From Podocnemis expansa (lineage: Eukaryota; Chordata; Testudines; Podocnemididae): 64,000 bases of DNA. Where the stretch lies: assembly GCA_007922195.1 (NCBI GenBank), contig ML681995.1:15358558-15422557 (forward strand), in the 5' to 3' direction. The position numbers and the translations under genes are program-made. This document shows positions 35,288-45,009 of the stretch, piece after piece (the stretch's first letter is position 1; each line of letters opens with the position of its first letter). The notes beneath the pieces were generated by a model, which was given only the letters and a program-made list of their open reading frames with translations, did no database searches and had not been told where the DNA came from.

Positions 35288-36596
35288 GATTTGGTAGATG
35301 AGTGGTCTGAAGAGGACACCCCAGGTACCGGGCCAGAAGCTCCTGAGCACTGTACTGAACTGCCCCAGGGGCCAAGCAAAGCACTGTCATACTTTTGTCT
35401 TGAGGTTTCTTTCATTCACTGTCAGAAGGGTATCTGCAAGCTTTTCACCTCCTGCAAGTTCTAATAAAATATCAATTCATTTTAGCTGGGTCTGATTGTT
35501 TAATCAAGCCAACCAGATGAGCACCTTCAGAACTTGTATCTAAGGTATGCGGCTGCATACCTAATGATGTCTGCTTACCACAGAATGTGGAACAGAGATG
35601 TTAAGTACAGTTGAAATTTTCCACTGAAGATTTTGACAAAAATTAATTATTTTTCATTTTGGTTGAAACATCCAGAAGCAGGAGGGAATCTGACCATTTC
35701 TGGTCCGTTCACTGGTCTGCTCCAGTCCTACTGTATATACAGATTGTTAGATCCCACAGCCTTTGCGCAGAAATGCCAGATCAGGACAACTTCCCTTCTG
35801 TGCTGTTTCAGCCAGTGTCACATATGAAAATTTTTCATTATATTTGAGCCTTTAATGGCTGAATCTTATCTTTTGGATCCAGACAACCTTGAGCCTTTTT
35901 TCTGACTTGTTACCTTGTTGGTTAAGGCATGCAGTATGAAAAGTTAAATTCGTATTTGAGAAAACCTAACTCTTACTATATGAAGTGACTTTTTTTTCCC
36001 AGCAGCTCCACCTTTATATAAGTTTCATTTTCTGTCAAGCCAGATAAGGGTTTATTTTAAAGTTTTTCTCATACTGTGAGCTCCCTAGACAAACAACACA
36101 ACAGCAAGTAGCTTATGACTTAAAAATTTACAGCCTGAGTGGGGCCATTTTTTCTCAAGAATTGGAGATTCTGCCAAAGATGACAGTACAGCTGAATTAT
36201 AATTGTTTTCTCATCAAGATTTCCCCAATGTGTCATACATTCTGTGGAGTGCATTGAAGATTCAAGAATGAGTGAATGAAAGCTGCATAGCTGTTGGATT
36301 GAGCTGATATTTTTCTGTATCATCAGCTGGCAAAGTACTGGGTTAAAGAATCCATAAACTTCAGGTGCACTGTCACGTTTGCTCATTTTTTTAGCTGCTC
36401 TGTCACACACTGCTCAGTTATAGTTGAATGGATTACCTAAATGTGACATGCTGCATCTCACATACAACATTATGGTGTGATTTGTGTGTCATTCATGTAC
36501 ATTCATACAGTGCAACTGTGTATTTTCTGATGCAAAGTGTGTCAAGTATGGTGTTTTTGGAATGCTCATTACATGCTGAATATTTCTATTATGAAA
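35288..36596. other. Unassigned DNA
   Basis: About 1.3 kb without a recognisable gene or repeat. Open frames are short and motif-free. Confidence 0.5.
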
Positions 36597-36826
36597 AAAC
36601 AAACAAGGAGTCCTGTGAAACTTTTAAAGCCTAACAAATTATTTATCACATGAGCTTTTGTGGGGGAACATCCCACTTCATTAGACACTTTGAAGATGGG
36701 GAACTTACAGAATGGCAGGAAAATATGTACAAGGAAGTGTAAGTCATAAGATAAGGCCTGACTGTTACGGCAAATCAGTGCAGTAGTTTAGATTCAAACA
36801 CTGTGGAACAGCACAGCAGGGAAGAT
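36597..36826 (-). mobile_element. Penelope-like 3' tail fragment
   Basis: On the minus strand it reads through CAAAGTGTCTAATGAAGTGG, CAAAAGCTCATGTGATAAAT, TTAGGCTTTAAAAGTTTC and ACAGGACTCCTTGTTTGTTT. It is 230 bp of the terminal region of the same family as 43937-47012, with no coding part. Confidence 0.75.
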
Positions 36827-36839
36827 GTCCTCGTCTGGC

Positions 36840-37342
36840 ATTTCTATGGACATATAAGGGTAGCTTCTTTTATCCTTTTACATTTTCTTTCTGCTGTAAA
36901 TATTCATGTGCCAGCAATACCTTTCTGCCATGTACATTGTTGAAAGCAGCCTGACCCTATGTGAAAGAATAAAGGGATACAAATAAAATATAAAAAATGG
37001 TAACATCCATAAACCAGTAGGAGAACACTTCAGTCTCCCTGGACACTCCATAGCAGACTTGAAAGTCACCATGCTTCAGCCAAAATAAATAAATAAAAAT
37101 AAAAACAATTTGAAAAAGGAGGCCTGAGCATGAAACTGGAGAGGTGGAATGCATATGCAAACTTGATACAATCAGACTTGGACTGAATAGGGACTTGGAA
37201 TGGTAATGTCATTACAAAAAGTAATTGCCCCTGTTCACATAAGCTCACCTTCTATTGAACTGTTGTGACTGGGCTTCTTCTACCCTAACTGAATTGACTT
37301 TGTTAGCACCTGCCCTCTCCATTGTGATGTTTCTTACCCATG
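36840..37342. other. Unassigned DNA
   Basis: No gene or repeat is recognised in this stretch between a Penelope-like tail and the R2-type LINE tail. Confidence 0.5.
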
Positions 37343-37400
37343 TGAGCATGCGTGTGCGTGCGTGCATGTGTGTGTGTATATATATATGTATATATATAAA
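37343..37400. repeat. GTGTG/(TA)n simple sequence
   Basis: A GTGTGCGTGCGTGCATGTGTGTG run passes into TATATATATGTATATATATA; written here in parts, it spans 37343-37400. The (TA)n half is probably the 3' tail of the R2-type LINE on the minus strand. Confidence 0.85.
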
Positions 37401-38690
37401 ATTACCCTCTCACCCCTATGGGTGGTATGTGTCTTCCTCAACCTCGGGTCCTCTACCAGAGGCCTGGGAGTTTGAGGGTTCTGCGCAGTATCTTAGCTGT
37501 TCCTAGCACTGCACTCTTCTGGACAGAGACCTCTGATGTTGTTCCTGGGATCTGTTGGAGCCACTCTCCCAGCTTAGGAGTCACAGCCCCGAGTGCTCCT
37601 ACCACCACTGGGACCACTTTGGCCTTCACTTTCCACATCCTCTCTAGTTCCTCTTTCAGGCCCTGGTACTTCTCCAGCTTCTCATACTCCTTCTTCCTGA
37701 TGTTGCTGTCACTTGGCACTGCTACATCTATCACCACCGCTGTCTTCTGGTCCTTGTCCATTACCATGATGTCTGGTTGACTGGCCAGTACCTGCCTGTC
37801 CGTCTGGATCTGGAAGTCCCACAGAATCTTAGCCCTGTTATTCTCCACGACCTTCTGTGGGATCTCCCATCTGGTCTTGGGAGGGTCTAGCCCATACACT
37901 GTGCTGTCTTTTAGTCCAGCCCTTTCCAGCCACTGGTAGGATTTCCCAATGTCAGCCACCTCAGCTGTCTGTCGATGGTACATCCCATGCAGGGTCTTGT
38001 CTTGCCATGGCACTACTTCTGCTTGATCTTCCTCCCATGTCTGCTGCTGCCTCAGGCATTCTCTCAGCAGCTCATCTTTGGGTGCCATCTTACTGATGTA
38101 CTCCTGGATGCTCTGGGTTTTGTCCAGGACAGTGGCTTTGACACTCACCAAGCCCCACCCACCTTCTTTCTTGCTGGTGTACAGTCTCTGGGTGTTGGAT
38201 TTGGGGTGGAAAGCTCTGTACATTGTGAGGAGCTTCCGGGTCATCACATTGGCAGCCTCCATGTCCTCCTTTGGCCAGCTCACTATACCGGCAGGGTATC
38301 TGATGACTGGCAGGGCATACCTGTTGATGGCATGGATCTTGTTCTTCCCATTGAGCTGGCTCTTCAGGACCTGTCTTGTCCTTTGGTGGTACTTGGATGT
38401 TGCTGTCTTCCTTGCCTCCTCATCGTGGTTCCCATGTGACTGTGGGATGCCAAGGTACTTGTAGCTGGTCTGTATGTCTGCTATGTGGCCTGCTGGTAGT
38501 TCCACCCCATCAGTCTTGACTATCTTCCCTCTCTTTACTACCATCCGGCCACACTTCTCCAGTCCGAATGACATCCCAATATCCTCACTGTAGAGCTGTG
38601 TCAGGTGGATTAGCGAGTCGATGTCTCATTCACTCATAGCATACAGCTTGATGTCATCCATGTAGAGGAGGTGGCTAATAGTAGTTCCAC
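37372..38690 (-). mobile_element. R2-superfamily (RLE-class) LINE, 3' half
   Basis: A 5'-truncated non-LTR retrotransposon on the minus strand. It begins in the palm domain (catalytic YMDD at 38653-38664) and includes the thumb and C-terminal restriction-like endonuclease. After the stop codon at about 37450 a short 3'UTR of about 50 bp ends in a (TA)n tail at 37376-37400, the expected terminal feature of this family. The only coding lesion between the palm and the end is one in-frame TGA at 38626-38628. At its 5' side it abuts exactly the left arm of a Penelope-like inverted repeat (38691). Confidence 0.85.
37453..38574 (-). CDS. Open 373-codon frame: RT C-terminal part plus PD-(D/E)XK endonuclease
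   Basis: The protein would be the C-terminal part of an RLE-class LINE polymerase. Residues 1-10 (MSFGLEKCGR) are the conserved block just after the YXDD palm; 39-43 (KYLGI) and 87-95 (ALPVIRYPA) are thumb-region motifs of R2/R4-like elements. The restriction-like endonuclease is at about 260-345, with PD at 267-268, VIDVAV around D283 and the KYQGLKEEL helix at 302-310. Between residues 224 and 228 the sequence passes directly from the LKDS block to the region before the endonuclease; family members usually have a CCHC zinc knuckle here, so an in-frame internal deletion of roughly 80-90 residues is likely. The methionine start is only the first ATG after the TGA at 38626, not a true gene start. 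The frame is open through 1.1 kb in a neighbourhood of dead copies. Confidence 0.8.
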   Translation of the reverse strand: MSFGLEKCGRMVVKRGKIVKTDGVELPAGHIADIQTSYKYLGIPQSHGNHDEEARKTATSKYHQRTRQVLKSQLNGKNKIHAINRYALPVIRYPAGIVSWPKEDMEAANVMTRKLLTMYRAFHPKSNTQRLYTSKKEGGWGLVSVKATVLDKTQSIQEYISKMAPKDELLRECLRQQQTWEEDQAEVVPWQDKTLHGMYHRQTAEVADIGKSYQWLERAGLKDSTVYGLDPPKTRWEIPQKVVENNRAKILWDFQIQTDRQVLASQPDIMVMDKDQKTAVVIDVAVPSDSNIRKKEYEKLEKYQGLKEELERMWKVKAKVVPVVVGALGAVTPKLGEWLQQIPGTTSEVSVQKSAVLGTAKILRRTLKLPGLW

Positions 38691-38959
38691 ACTTGGGCAA
38701 GTCTCAGTCTTTTGTTCAGTTGCAGCAGAATAGTTCCAGAGAAGGGTGTTGTTTGCAGATTGGAGACTGAAGACTGAAGACAAAATGAAGATGGGGGCAC
38801 AGTATACTTGCCCATATATATACAGCTCCTAACTCTAGTTGCTACTTCATGGAGCTGACAACGTGGGTTGAAGGCCAGAAAAGCATATGCCTGAAGAAAA
38901 TTGTTAGTTTTTAAGGTGCCACAGTACTCCTGTTGTTTTTGCAGGTGTGTAAAGGCAGT
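38691..38959 (+). repeat. Penelope-like terminal repeat, left arm of 269-bp inverted pair
   Basis: This 269-bp block is repeated in inverted orientation at 39939-40207 with the same length and only about eight base differences by eye. It contains the family tail (GTGGGTTGAAGGCCAGAAAA, TATGCCTGAAGAAA, TTAGTTTTTAAGGTGCCAC, AGTACTCCTGTTGTTTTTGC) and an upstream part with GACTGAAGACTGAAGAC and CCCATATATATACAG. The two tails face each other. Confidence 0.9.
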
Positions 38960-39439
38960 GTCGGGGGGGGGGGGGCAGCCTGGGCTGCCAGCTGAGCCCG
39001 GCGCCCCTGACCTGCTGGCCGTGTCGGGGGGCAGCCCCAGCTGCCGGCTGAGCCCCGCACCCCCGACCCGCTGGCGGTGTCGGAGGGCAGCCCCGGCTGC
39101 TGCCCCCGACCCGCTATCGGGGTTTGGAGACAGCTCAGGAGGCTGGCTCCAGCACCCCGCAGCCGCTCACCCCCCCGCCAGGGGCTGCAGCCCCCTTTCT
39201 GGGGCTGCAAGGTGAGCTGCCGCAGCGGCTCACCCCCAGGGGGCTGCAGCCCCCCGACACAGGTACCGAAATAGCAAGTTCACAGTGTGAACCTGTTATT
39301 TTGATTCCCACTTTTTCCCCTTATTTCGAATTAACATTTTGTTAATTCGAAATAAGTTGTTCCGAAATAAGGGTTATTTCTATATACGGTTGTTTTGAAA
39401 CAACCATATTGAAATAACCCGCTGTGTGAGAACACAGCC
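38960..39439. mobile_element. Right half of a TTCGAA-type MITE (MITE H)
   Basis: The right terminus GTGTGAGAACACAGCC (ending 39439) is intact, preceded by TTTCGAA words at 39320-39410 and a palindromic AAGTTCACAGTGTGAAC at 39279-39295. The left part is a GC-rich core (38960-39260) with GGGGCTGCAGCCCC words that begins abruptly at the Penelope-like arm, so the left half of the MITE is missing. The GC-rich open frames on both strands are composition artefacts. Confidence 0.75.
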
Positions 39440-39444
39440 TATGA

Positions 39445-39744
39445 GATCTCTGTATGTAGGAGCTTCCTTAATGGGCCATTAAGGGGACAATGGTTTTGCA
39501 GCCACCCAGTCTGGGAGTGCCTTAGAATCAAATAGCTTGGAAGAACACTAGAACAAACATATTCCTAACTTCTAATACAGCTATGACACCTACCTATATA
39601 CCATATAATCATTCCTAGAAGATTACAACCTTTTTTAATTGTACCAAACATGGCATATCACTTATGGATTATTGCAAATATGAAATATTATTATGAAAGA
39701 CAATCATAAACAATTTCCTAGACCCAGACAGCATCACAGGACCT
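39445..39744. other. Unassigned DNA within the inverted pair
   Basis: This 300-bp stretch between MITE H and the next MITE remnant shows no recognisable feature. Confidence 0.5.
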
Positions 39745-39808
39745 CAGTAAGTCAACTTAATGACCTTAGTAAGTAGACTTTAAAAAGCCCTGAAATGTAG
39801 ACATAGCC
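39745..39808. mobile_element. Right-end remnant of a GTCGAC-type MITE
   Basis: AAGTCAACTTAATGACC and AAGTAGACTTTA words end in ATGTAGACATAGCC, the right terminus seen in MITE C. The left part is missing. Confidence 0.65.
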
Positions 39809-39938
39809 GAAGACATAAAAGAATATATTATATTTTAAATCTATTTTTGCCCCCCCATGCATGTTATTTCTTTTGTTCATAGATATATAGTCAGATATTC
39901 TAATACAGAATTGTGTGGACCCAATTTGGGAATGTGCA

Positions 39939-40207
39939 ACTGCCTTTACACACCTGCAAAAACAACAGGAGTACTGTGGCGCCTTAAAGACTAACAAATT
40001 TCTTCAGGCATATGCTTTTCTGGCCTTCAACCCACTTTGTCAGCTCCATGAAGTAGCAACTAGAGTTAGGAACTGTATATATATGGGCAAGTATACTGTC
40101 CCCCCATCTTCATTTTGTCTTCAGTCTTCAGTCTCCAATCTGCAAACAACACCCTTCTCTAGAACTATTCTGCTGCAACTGAACAAAAGACTGAGACTTG
40201 CCCAAGT
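39939..40207 (-). repeat. Penelope-like terminal repeat, right arm of inverted pair
   Basis: The minus strand matches 38691-38959 end to end. The arms are separated by 979 bp holding a broken MITE, a second MITE remnant and some unassigned DNA. Confidence 0.9.
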
Positions 40208-40375
40208 ACTGGGCATATACCAGAGGAATTAGACTAATCTGCAGACTACATATTCTTCAAGGATTTGCTTTATAGGGGCTCTGAATCATTTGTATGTATA
40301 TGATTCACTTTGACCCTTTAACATCTCTCATATTTTGTTTCTTTTCTTTTTGTATTAAACCTTTATTTGTAGTCA

Positions 40376-40816
40376 GAATCATAGAATCATAGGACTGGAA
40401 GGGACCTCATCAGGTCATCTTGTCCAACCCCCTGTGAGAAAGCAGGATCACTTCCACTAAATCATCCCAGCCCGGGTTTTGTCTAACTGGGCCTTAAATA
40501 TCTCCAAAGATGGAGATTCCACTACCTCCCTAGGTAATCTATTCCAGTGCTTCACCACCCTCCTAGTAAGAATGTTTTTCCTAATATCCAACTTTGACCT
40601 CCCCAGCTGTAACTGGAAACCATAGCTCCTTATTCTGTCCTCTGTTACTACTGAGAACAGCTGAGCTCCCTCCTCCTTTGAGCACCCCTTAAAATAGTTG
40701 AAGGTTGCTATCAAATCCCCCCTCAGTCTTCTCTTCTGCAGGCTAAATAAGCCTAATGCTTTCAGTCTTTCCTCATAGGGCTTGTGCTCTGGCCACTTGA
40801 TCATTACTAAAGTTGC
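40376..40816 (-). mobile_element. CR1 LINE 3' end
   Basis: On the minus strand, a frame covering 40457-40837 carries [19 protein letters not shown], then [13 protein letters not shown] and FTRR-like VVKHWNRLPREVV, all typical of the CR1 ORF2 C-terminus. The 3'UTR (ATGACCTGATGAGGTCCC) and the octamer tail CTATGATTCTATGATTCT follow at 40376-40440. The frame is open from the truncation point to the family stop, so this copy is younger than the one at 74-1065. Confidence 0.95.
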
Positions 40817-40844
40817 TAAAGGCTTGACTGGCAGCATGGTAATG

Positions 40845-41181
40845 TGGTATTTTGGGTAAGATCCAAGCCTATATTGCTCTGGGTAATATGGCTGGCCCTT
40901 TGTGGTGAAGAGAAGCTATTTCTTTAAGAGACCCAGTGGCTAGGTTGGGACCAGAGGAGCTGATGTGCAATAAAGTGTGTGTGGGGGGGTGTTTCTCTTT
41001 TCTTATGCTTTGTGATGACCAGTGTGGGGATTCAGAAGCATGTTTCGTTACTGCCTGGGAGACTAGTTTAAGTACCACCTGTCAGCTGTTTGGCGGTTTG
41101 GGCCCTGGTTTTGCAGCTTGCCCTGATTTTTGCACATTCAGGTGGTTATCCCAGGAGGTCTGGGTCACAGTCCCCATTTGT
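40845..41181. other. Unassigned DNA
   Basis: No gene or repeat is recognised between the CR1 end and the next MITE. Confidence 0.5.
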
Positions 41182-41757
41182 TTAAGTTGACTTCATAAAG
41201 TAGACTTAAGACAAGGAACACATGTAGAATTGATTTAATAAATTCAACTTTAAATAGGTTTCCTGGCTTAAGCTGACTTTATAAATTCAACTTAAATGGC
41301 TCTAATGCACTAAGTCAACTTTATTAAGTTAACTTTAATGGACACATTGTGTTAAGTCAACTTAATAAAGTCGACTTAACACTTAAAGGTTACTTTAGGA
41401 GTCAGAGTTATTAAAGTCAACTTAAGCAAATACTTAAGTCAACGTAATGAACTCCCAATGTGGCCAAGGAGTTGCTTAAGTTGATTGAAGCCTGTTTAAA
41501 TCAACTTAAGCCTTCAGTGTAGACCAGTGGTTCCAAAAATTTTCTCTGCCATGGCACACCTTGCTACCTTTAATTAATTTGAGGCACACCACCATATAGT
41601 TTCCAAATGAACTCATTAATATTCATGAGCTAATGAGCCAATCCAGAGCTCTTTGAGTAGTTTTTCAGAAAAATTTTGTGGCACATCTGCTCAGAGCTGA
41701 CAGCACACCTGTGTGCCATGGCACATTGGTTGGGAAACACTGGTGTAGACCATACCC
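41182..41757. mobile_element. GTCGAC-type MITE, left end lost, carrying a hAT
   Basis: Words AAGTTGACTT, AAGTCAACTT and AAGTCGACTT recur from 41184 to 41510, mostly in the CpG-decayed form. The right terminus is CAGTGTAGAC plus CATACCC at 41751-41757, split by the hAT element at 41525-41742. The left terminus GGSTATGTCTACAC is absent. It is a relative of MITE C. Confidence 0.8.
41525..41742. mobile_element. hAT-type MITE, 218 bp, exact 8-bp target duplication
   Basis: Ends CAGTGGTTCCAAAAA and reverse complement CAGTGTTTCCCAACC. GTGTAGAC is present at 41517-41524 and 41743-41750. The target is the conserved terminus of the host MITE. It is the same family as 6261-6448, in the opposite orientation. 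Confidence 0.93.
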
Positions 41758-41759
41758 TT

Positions 41760-42225
41760 AGACTTTAAATCCTCATGGATTTAAATGTCATTTTTCATCA
41801 TATTACTCATATAACTAATATAATTGATGCTGCATAAGTGAATTTGAGATCAAATAACTTTATAAATCTTTGGTGGTGAGAGTGTAAGAGAGAGAGAAGT
41901 TTATATACTTGCTTAATAATAGGCATGTATGTAGTCGTACTGAAATCAAAATAACCTTCTCAAGTGAGCATCATTAAACATGAATATAAAGCTTGCACAC
42001 TGGTCCCAATCCTGTAGATATGTGATTTTTTTAAGGGATATTGCAAGGGAAATTGTGGAAGGTCAGTGTACGGTATAGAGAATGGCACCCCACTTGGACT
42101 GAAGAGTGCCCTGTCCCTGAACCAAGTGCCTGCAAACATGCACATTGACCTGTCTATTGCCTTGTTTGTGAGTGCACTGATCACCTAAGGATATGCACAT
42201 CTACTTGTTTACAAGCGTGTCCATC
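41760..42225. other. Unassigned DNA
   Basis: Nothing recognised here except short AG-rich simple sequence near 41880-41900. Confidence 0.5.
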
Positions 42226-42229
42226 TTGT

Positions 42230-42540
42230 CACCCCTGTAAGGCATGCAATGTCAGCAAAGCCTAGTGCTGACATATGTGCATCCTATAGTTAACCAGTAG
42301 CTCCACACCCCTGATTAACCCTATATAATTGTGAGGAAGTCCAATGCATGGTGTACTTCACTAACGGACAGTGAAGCTGCAACTGGTGCCTCGGAAGCAA
42401 TGCCCAGGAGACTGTTTGCTACTGTATTGGGGTCCCTGGTTGCAGAAGGGATGTAGGCATTCTACCTCTTTAATAAAGCAATCTTTTAGTCTATCACTTG
42501 TGGTCATGTTGTCACTGCCCAATCCAGATGCTGTTTACAG
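42230..42540 (+). promoter_or_regulatory. Possible solo-LTR-like block
   Basis: A TATA-like CTATATAATTG at about 42321-42331 is followed 140 bp later by TTTAATAAAGCAATC at 42469-42483, the spacing of a retroviral promoter and polyadenylation signal. A TGTAAGG start near 42235 and a TTTACA end near 42538 could be LTR termini. No target duplication or internal region is seen. Confidence 0.3.
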
Positions 42541-42792
42541 CCCACCCCCCCATTTGGGCTATAGATATGCAGCCCCATCATGTCATCTTCCTAGGCAGTC
42601 CCTGCCTGATCAATGTGTGTGTGTATATAACATAATCTACCACTAATGTATTCATGATTAACCGGTTAATTTATATAAATTTAACATGTTTTTATTTTTC
42701 CACAGTACCGCTTTGGGAACTATACTTAAAGTTATTGGTTATAGTTTGTAGACTGTCTTATTAACGTAAGTAAATTCCATGCAAACATACAT

Positions 42793-43211
42793 GGCACGTC
42801 TACACAGCACTTTTATTTTGAAATAACGCTCATTATTTCGAAATAAAAATGATTTGGTCTACACGACGTTCCCTTATTTCGAAAGGACGGACCTCGTCCT
42901 TTCGAAATAAGGATCGTCGTCCCGAAAAAGTAAAACCTACCCCCCCGAAACGACCGTTATTTCGAAACGGATGTTTCGAAATAATGGTGTTAGACCCGTT
43001 GTTTCGAAACAACACCATTGTTTCGAAACAACGGTTCGAAACAGTGGATCCATTGGCATTATTTCAAAACATCCGTTTCGAAATAACGGTCTTTTTGATC
43101 CCGCGGTTTCCCTTATTTCAAAAGGAGCCCTTTCGAAATAAGGGTTTTATTTCGAAATTGGTCCTTTCGAAAGGACCAATTTTGAAATAAAATGGTCTGT
43201 GTAGACGTGCC
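42793..43211. mobile_element. Palindromic-word MITE D (TTCGAA type), 419 bp
   Basis: Ends GGCACGTCTACACAGC and inverted CTGTGTAGACGTGCC; flanks CAT (42790-42792) and CAC (43212-43214) differ at one base. Most internal TTTCGAAA words are intact, so CpG decay is low, and GTTTCGAAACAAC hairpins recur. It aligns with MITE B including the GGACGG/TCCTTTCGAAA block. The 113-codon frame here (FRNK-type repeats) is a translation of the palindromic word. Confidence 0.93.
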
Positions 43212-43471
43212 CACAGATATACCCGTCACATAACTTTTTTAGATTGATAAAATTAGGTTATTACTGAAACATTCTTATGAATAGTTAAAAAAAAATACAA
43301 TTATATCGTTTAATTTGCATTGACTTTAACATTACTACCAGTTATAGCCAATTATAAAGTGTCTGGGTGGGATTGTTAAAAGAGTTAAGTGTTGCTTTTT
43401 GTTCCTATTGCAGTTAATGGGAGATAGGAGATGGGCTATCTTATTCGAGAGAGAGCAGAGTTAGGCTAAAG

Positions 43472-43845
43472 CAGGGATGTCAAACTAATGTGCTACGGCA
43501 AACCAGATTTGACTTAAATGTACTTCAAGCGGGCCATATTTACCATAAATTGAAATATTACAGCACTCTCGCAGCATCATGGAGTGCTGTATATGTGAAA
43601 CTGCACACCGTAATACCACTCTCTGTTAGGGAGAGAGTGTGTTCTCTGAAAGCACAGTCTCACATACCCAGTGCTATGTGGTGTTGTGAGATGTGACACT
43701 CTTGCGGCATTGCAGAACACTGGATATGCAAGACCACTCTCTCTGTCAGGATGGGAGTGTGGTGCTGCTAATTGAAGTCATGGGCCACATGGATGATGTC
43801 AGGAGATCACATTTGACCCACAGGCTTCATGCTTGATAATCTCTG
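43472..43845. mobile_element. hAT-type MITE, 374 bp
   Basis: The left end CAGGGATGTCAAAC pairs with the reverse complement of the right end, CAGAGATTATCAAGC. Flanks GGCTAAAG (43464-43471) and GTCTAAAA (43846-43853) agree at six of eight. Inside, a module with CACTCTCTGT..AGGGAGTG words appears twice. There is no transposase. Confidence 0.75.
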
Positions 43846-44339
43846 GTCTAAAACTTAAGACTTTCTAAAATTCCGTACATTGTTCAGAGAAATGAACTTA
43901 CAAACCTTTTTTTTCATAAAAATGCAGTTGAACATAAATTCCAAAGGGGTAGCTGTGTTAATCTAGTTCAGCAAAACAAACAAGGAGTCTTGTGGCACTT
44001 TTAAAAACTAACATATTTATTTATTGCATGAGCTTTCATAGGAGAAAATCCCATATCATCAGCTGATTGAAGATGAGCAACTTCCAGAATGGGAGGAAAA
44101 TAAATTCAGGGGAGTGTAAGTCATAGGATCACATCAAAAAGTTATGGCAAATCAAAACAGTTTCTTATATTCAAACAGTAGGGAACAGCACAAAGAGTGA
44201 GGTAAGGTCAAATCACCTGTTGTCATTAAAAAAACCCCTGAGATCCCTATTTTGCCCTATTGCAACAGTGCAAATTAATATGAATATGAATCTGCATATG
44301 AATTCCAATGCTGCAGTTCTCTTTGAAGCTTTGATTTAT

Positions 44340-44560
44340 TATGCATTTGTTTAACTAGAGCTATTAGCAAATCATCAATGGAATGATCAGGGAGATTGAA
44401 GTGTTCCCCTATTGTTTTTTTAATGTTATTTATGATGTCAGATTTTTGTCCATTAATTCTTTTGCACAGAGACTGTCATGTTTGTCCAATGTATAAGGGA
44501 GTGGGGCATTGCTGGCACATGATGGCATAAATCACGTTGGTTGATGTAAAGGTGAATGAG
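44340..44560 (-). pseudogene. GIY-YIG endonuclease remnant of the Penelope-like element
   Basis: On the minus strand the order VIYAIMCQQC, LYIGQT, SLCKRINGQKSDI and GEHFNLPDHSIDD is seen, matching the GIY-YIG domain with its CxxC-like start and catalytic arginine/glutamate region typical of animal Penelope-like elements. One stop follows the YIGQT motif. The first tyrosine pair is VIY / YIG as in the family. Confidence 0.85.
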
Positions 44561-44704
44561 CCTTTGATGGAGTAGATGGTTTGATTAGCTCCTGTGATGC
44601 TGTCTTTTGTGTAGGTATGTGGGAAAAGCTGGCAACAGGGTTTATTTCAGGAATGTGGGCCTGCTTCAGTGTTTCTGTTGTTTGGTCTAAAGTTTCTGTA
44701 GTAT

Positions 44705-44926
44705 CTACTTACAGTTGGGGGGCTGTCTGAAAGTGAGGAAAGGTCTGTTTCTCAAAGCTTGAGAGAGCAAGGTATCATTTTGTAAAATAGGCTGTAGATT
44801 TTTGATGATGAGCTGTAGAGATTTGTCTTGGGGGTTGTAGGCCACTACCAGTGGCATTCTACTGGGATTCTTCTGTAGTAATTGACTTCTGGATACCCAT
44901 CTGGCTCTGTCAATCTGTTTCTTCAC
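44705..44926 (-). pseudogene. RT-to-endonuclease linker of the Penelope-like element
   Basis: A 73-codon open stretch with MPLVVAYNPQDKSL, LQPILQNDTLL and PFLTFRQPPN is the conserved linker between the reverse transcriptase and the GIY-YIG domain in this class. It is on the correct strand and between the two domains. Confidence 0.7.
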
Positions 44927-45009
44927 TTTCCCAGGTGATTATTGCACTTTTAAAAACGCTGGATAGAGATCCCGAAGGTGTCTGTCTCTGTGCAATTATA
45001 TCTTAGGGC

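Noticed and set aside
34759..35390. Overlapping 108-143-codon frames on both strands
   Set aside because: They lie within a GC-rich hAT element and have no domain; mutually exclusive.
37857..38464. Plus-strand frames of 79-154 codons across the R2-type LINE
   Set aside because: They are antisense shadows of the clearly supported minus-strand endonuclease/RT frame.
42849..43190. 113-codon frame rich in FRN/ISK repeats
   Set aside because: Direct translation of the TTCGAAA word array of MITE D.
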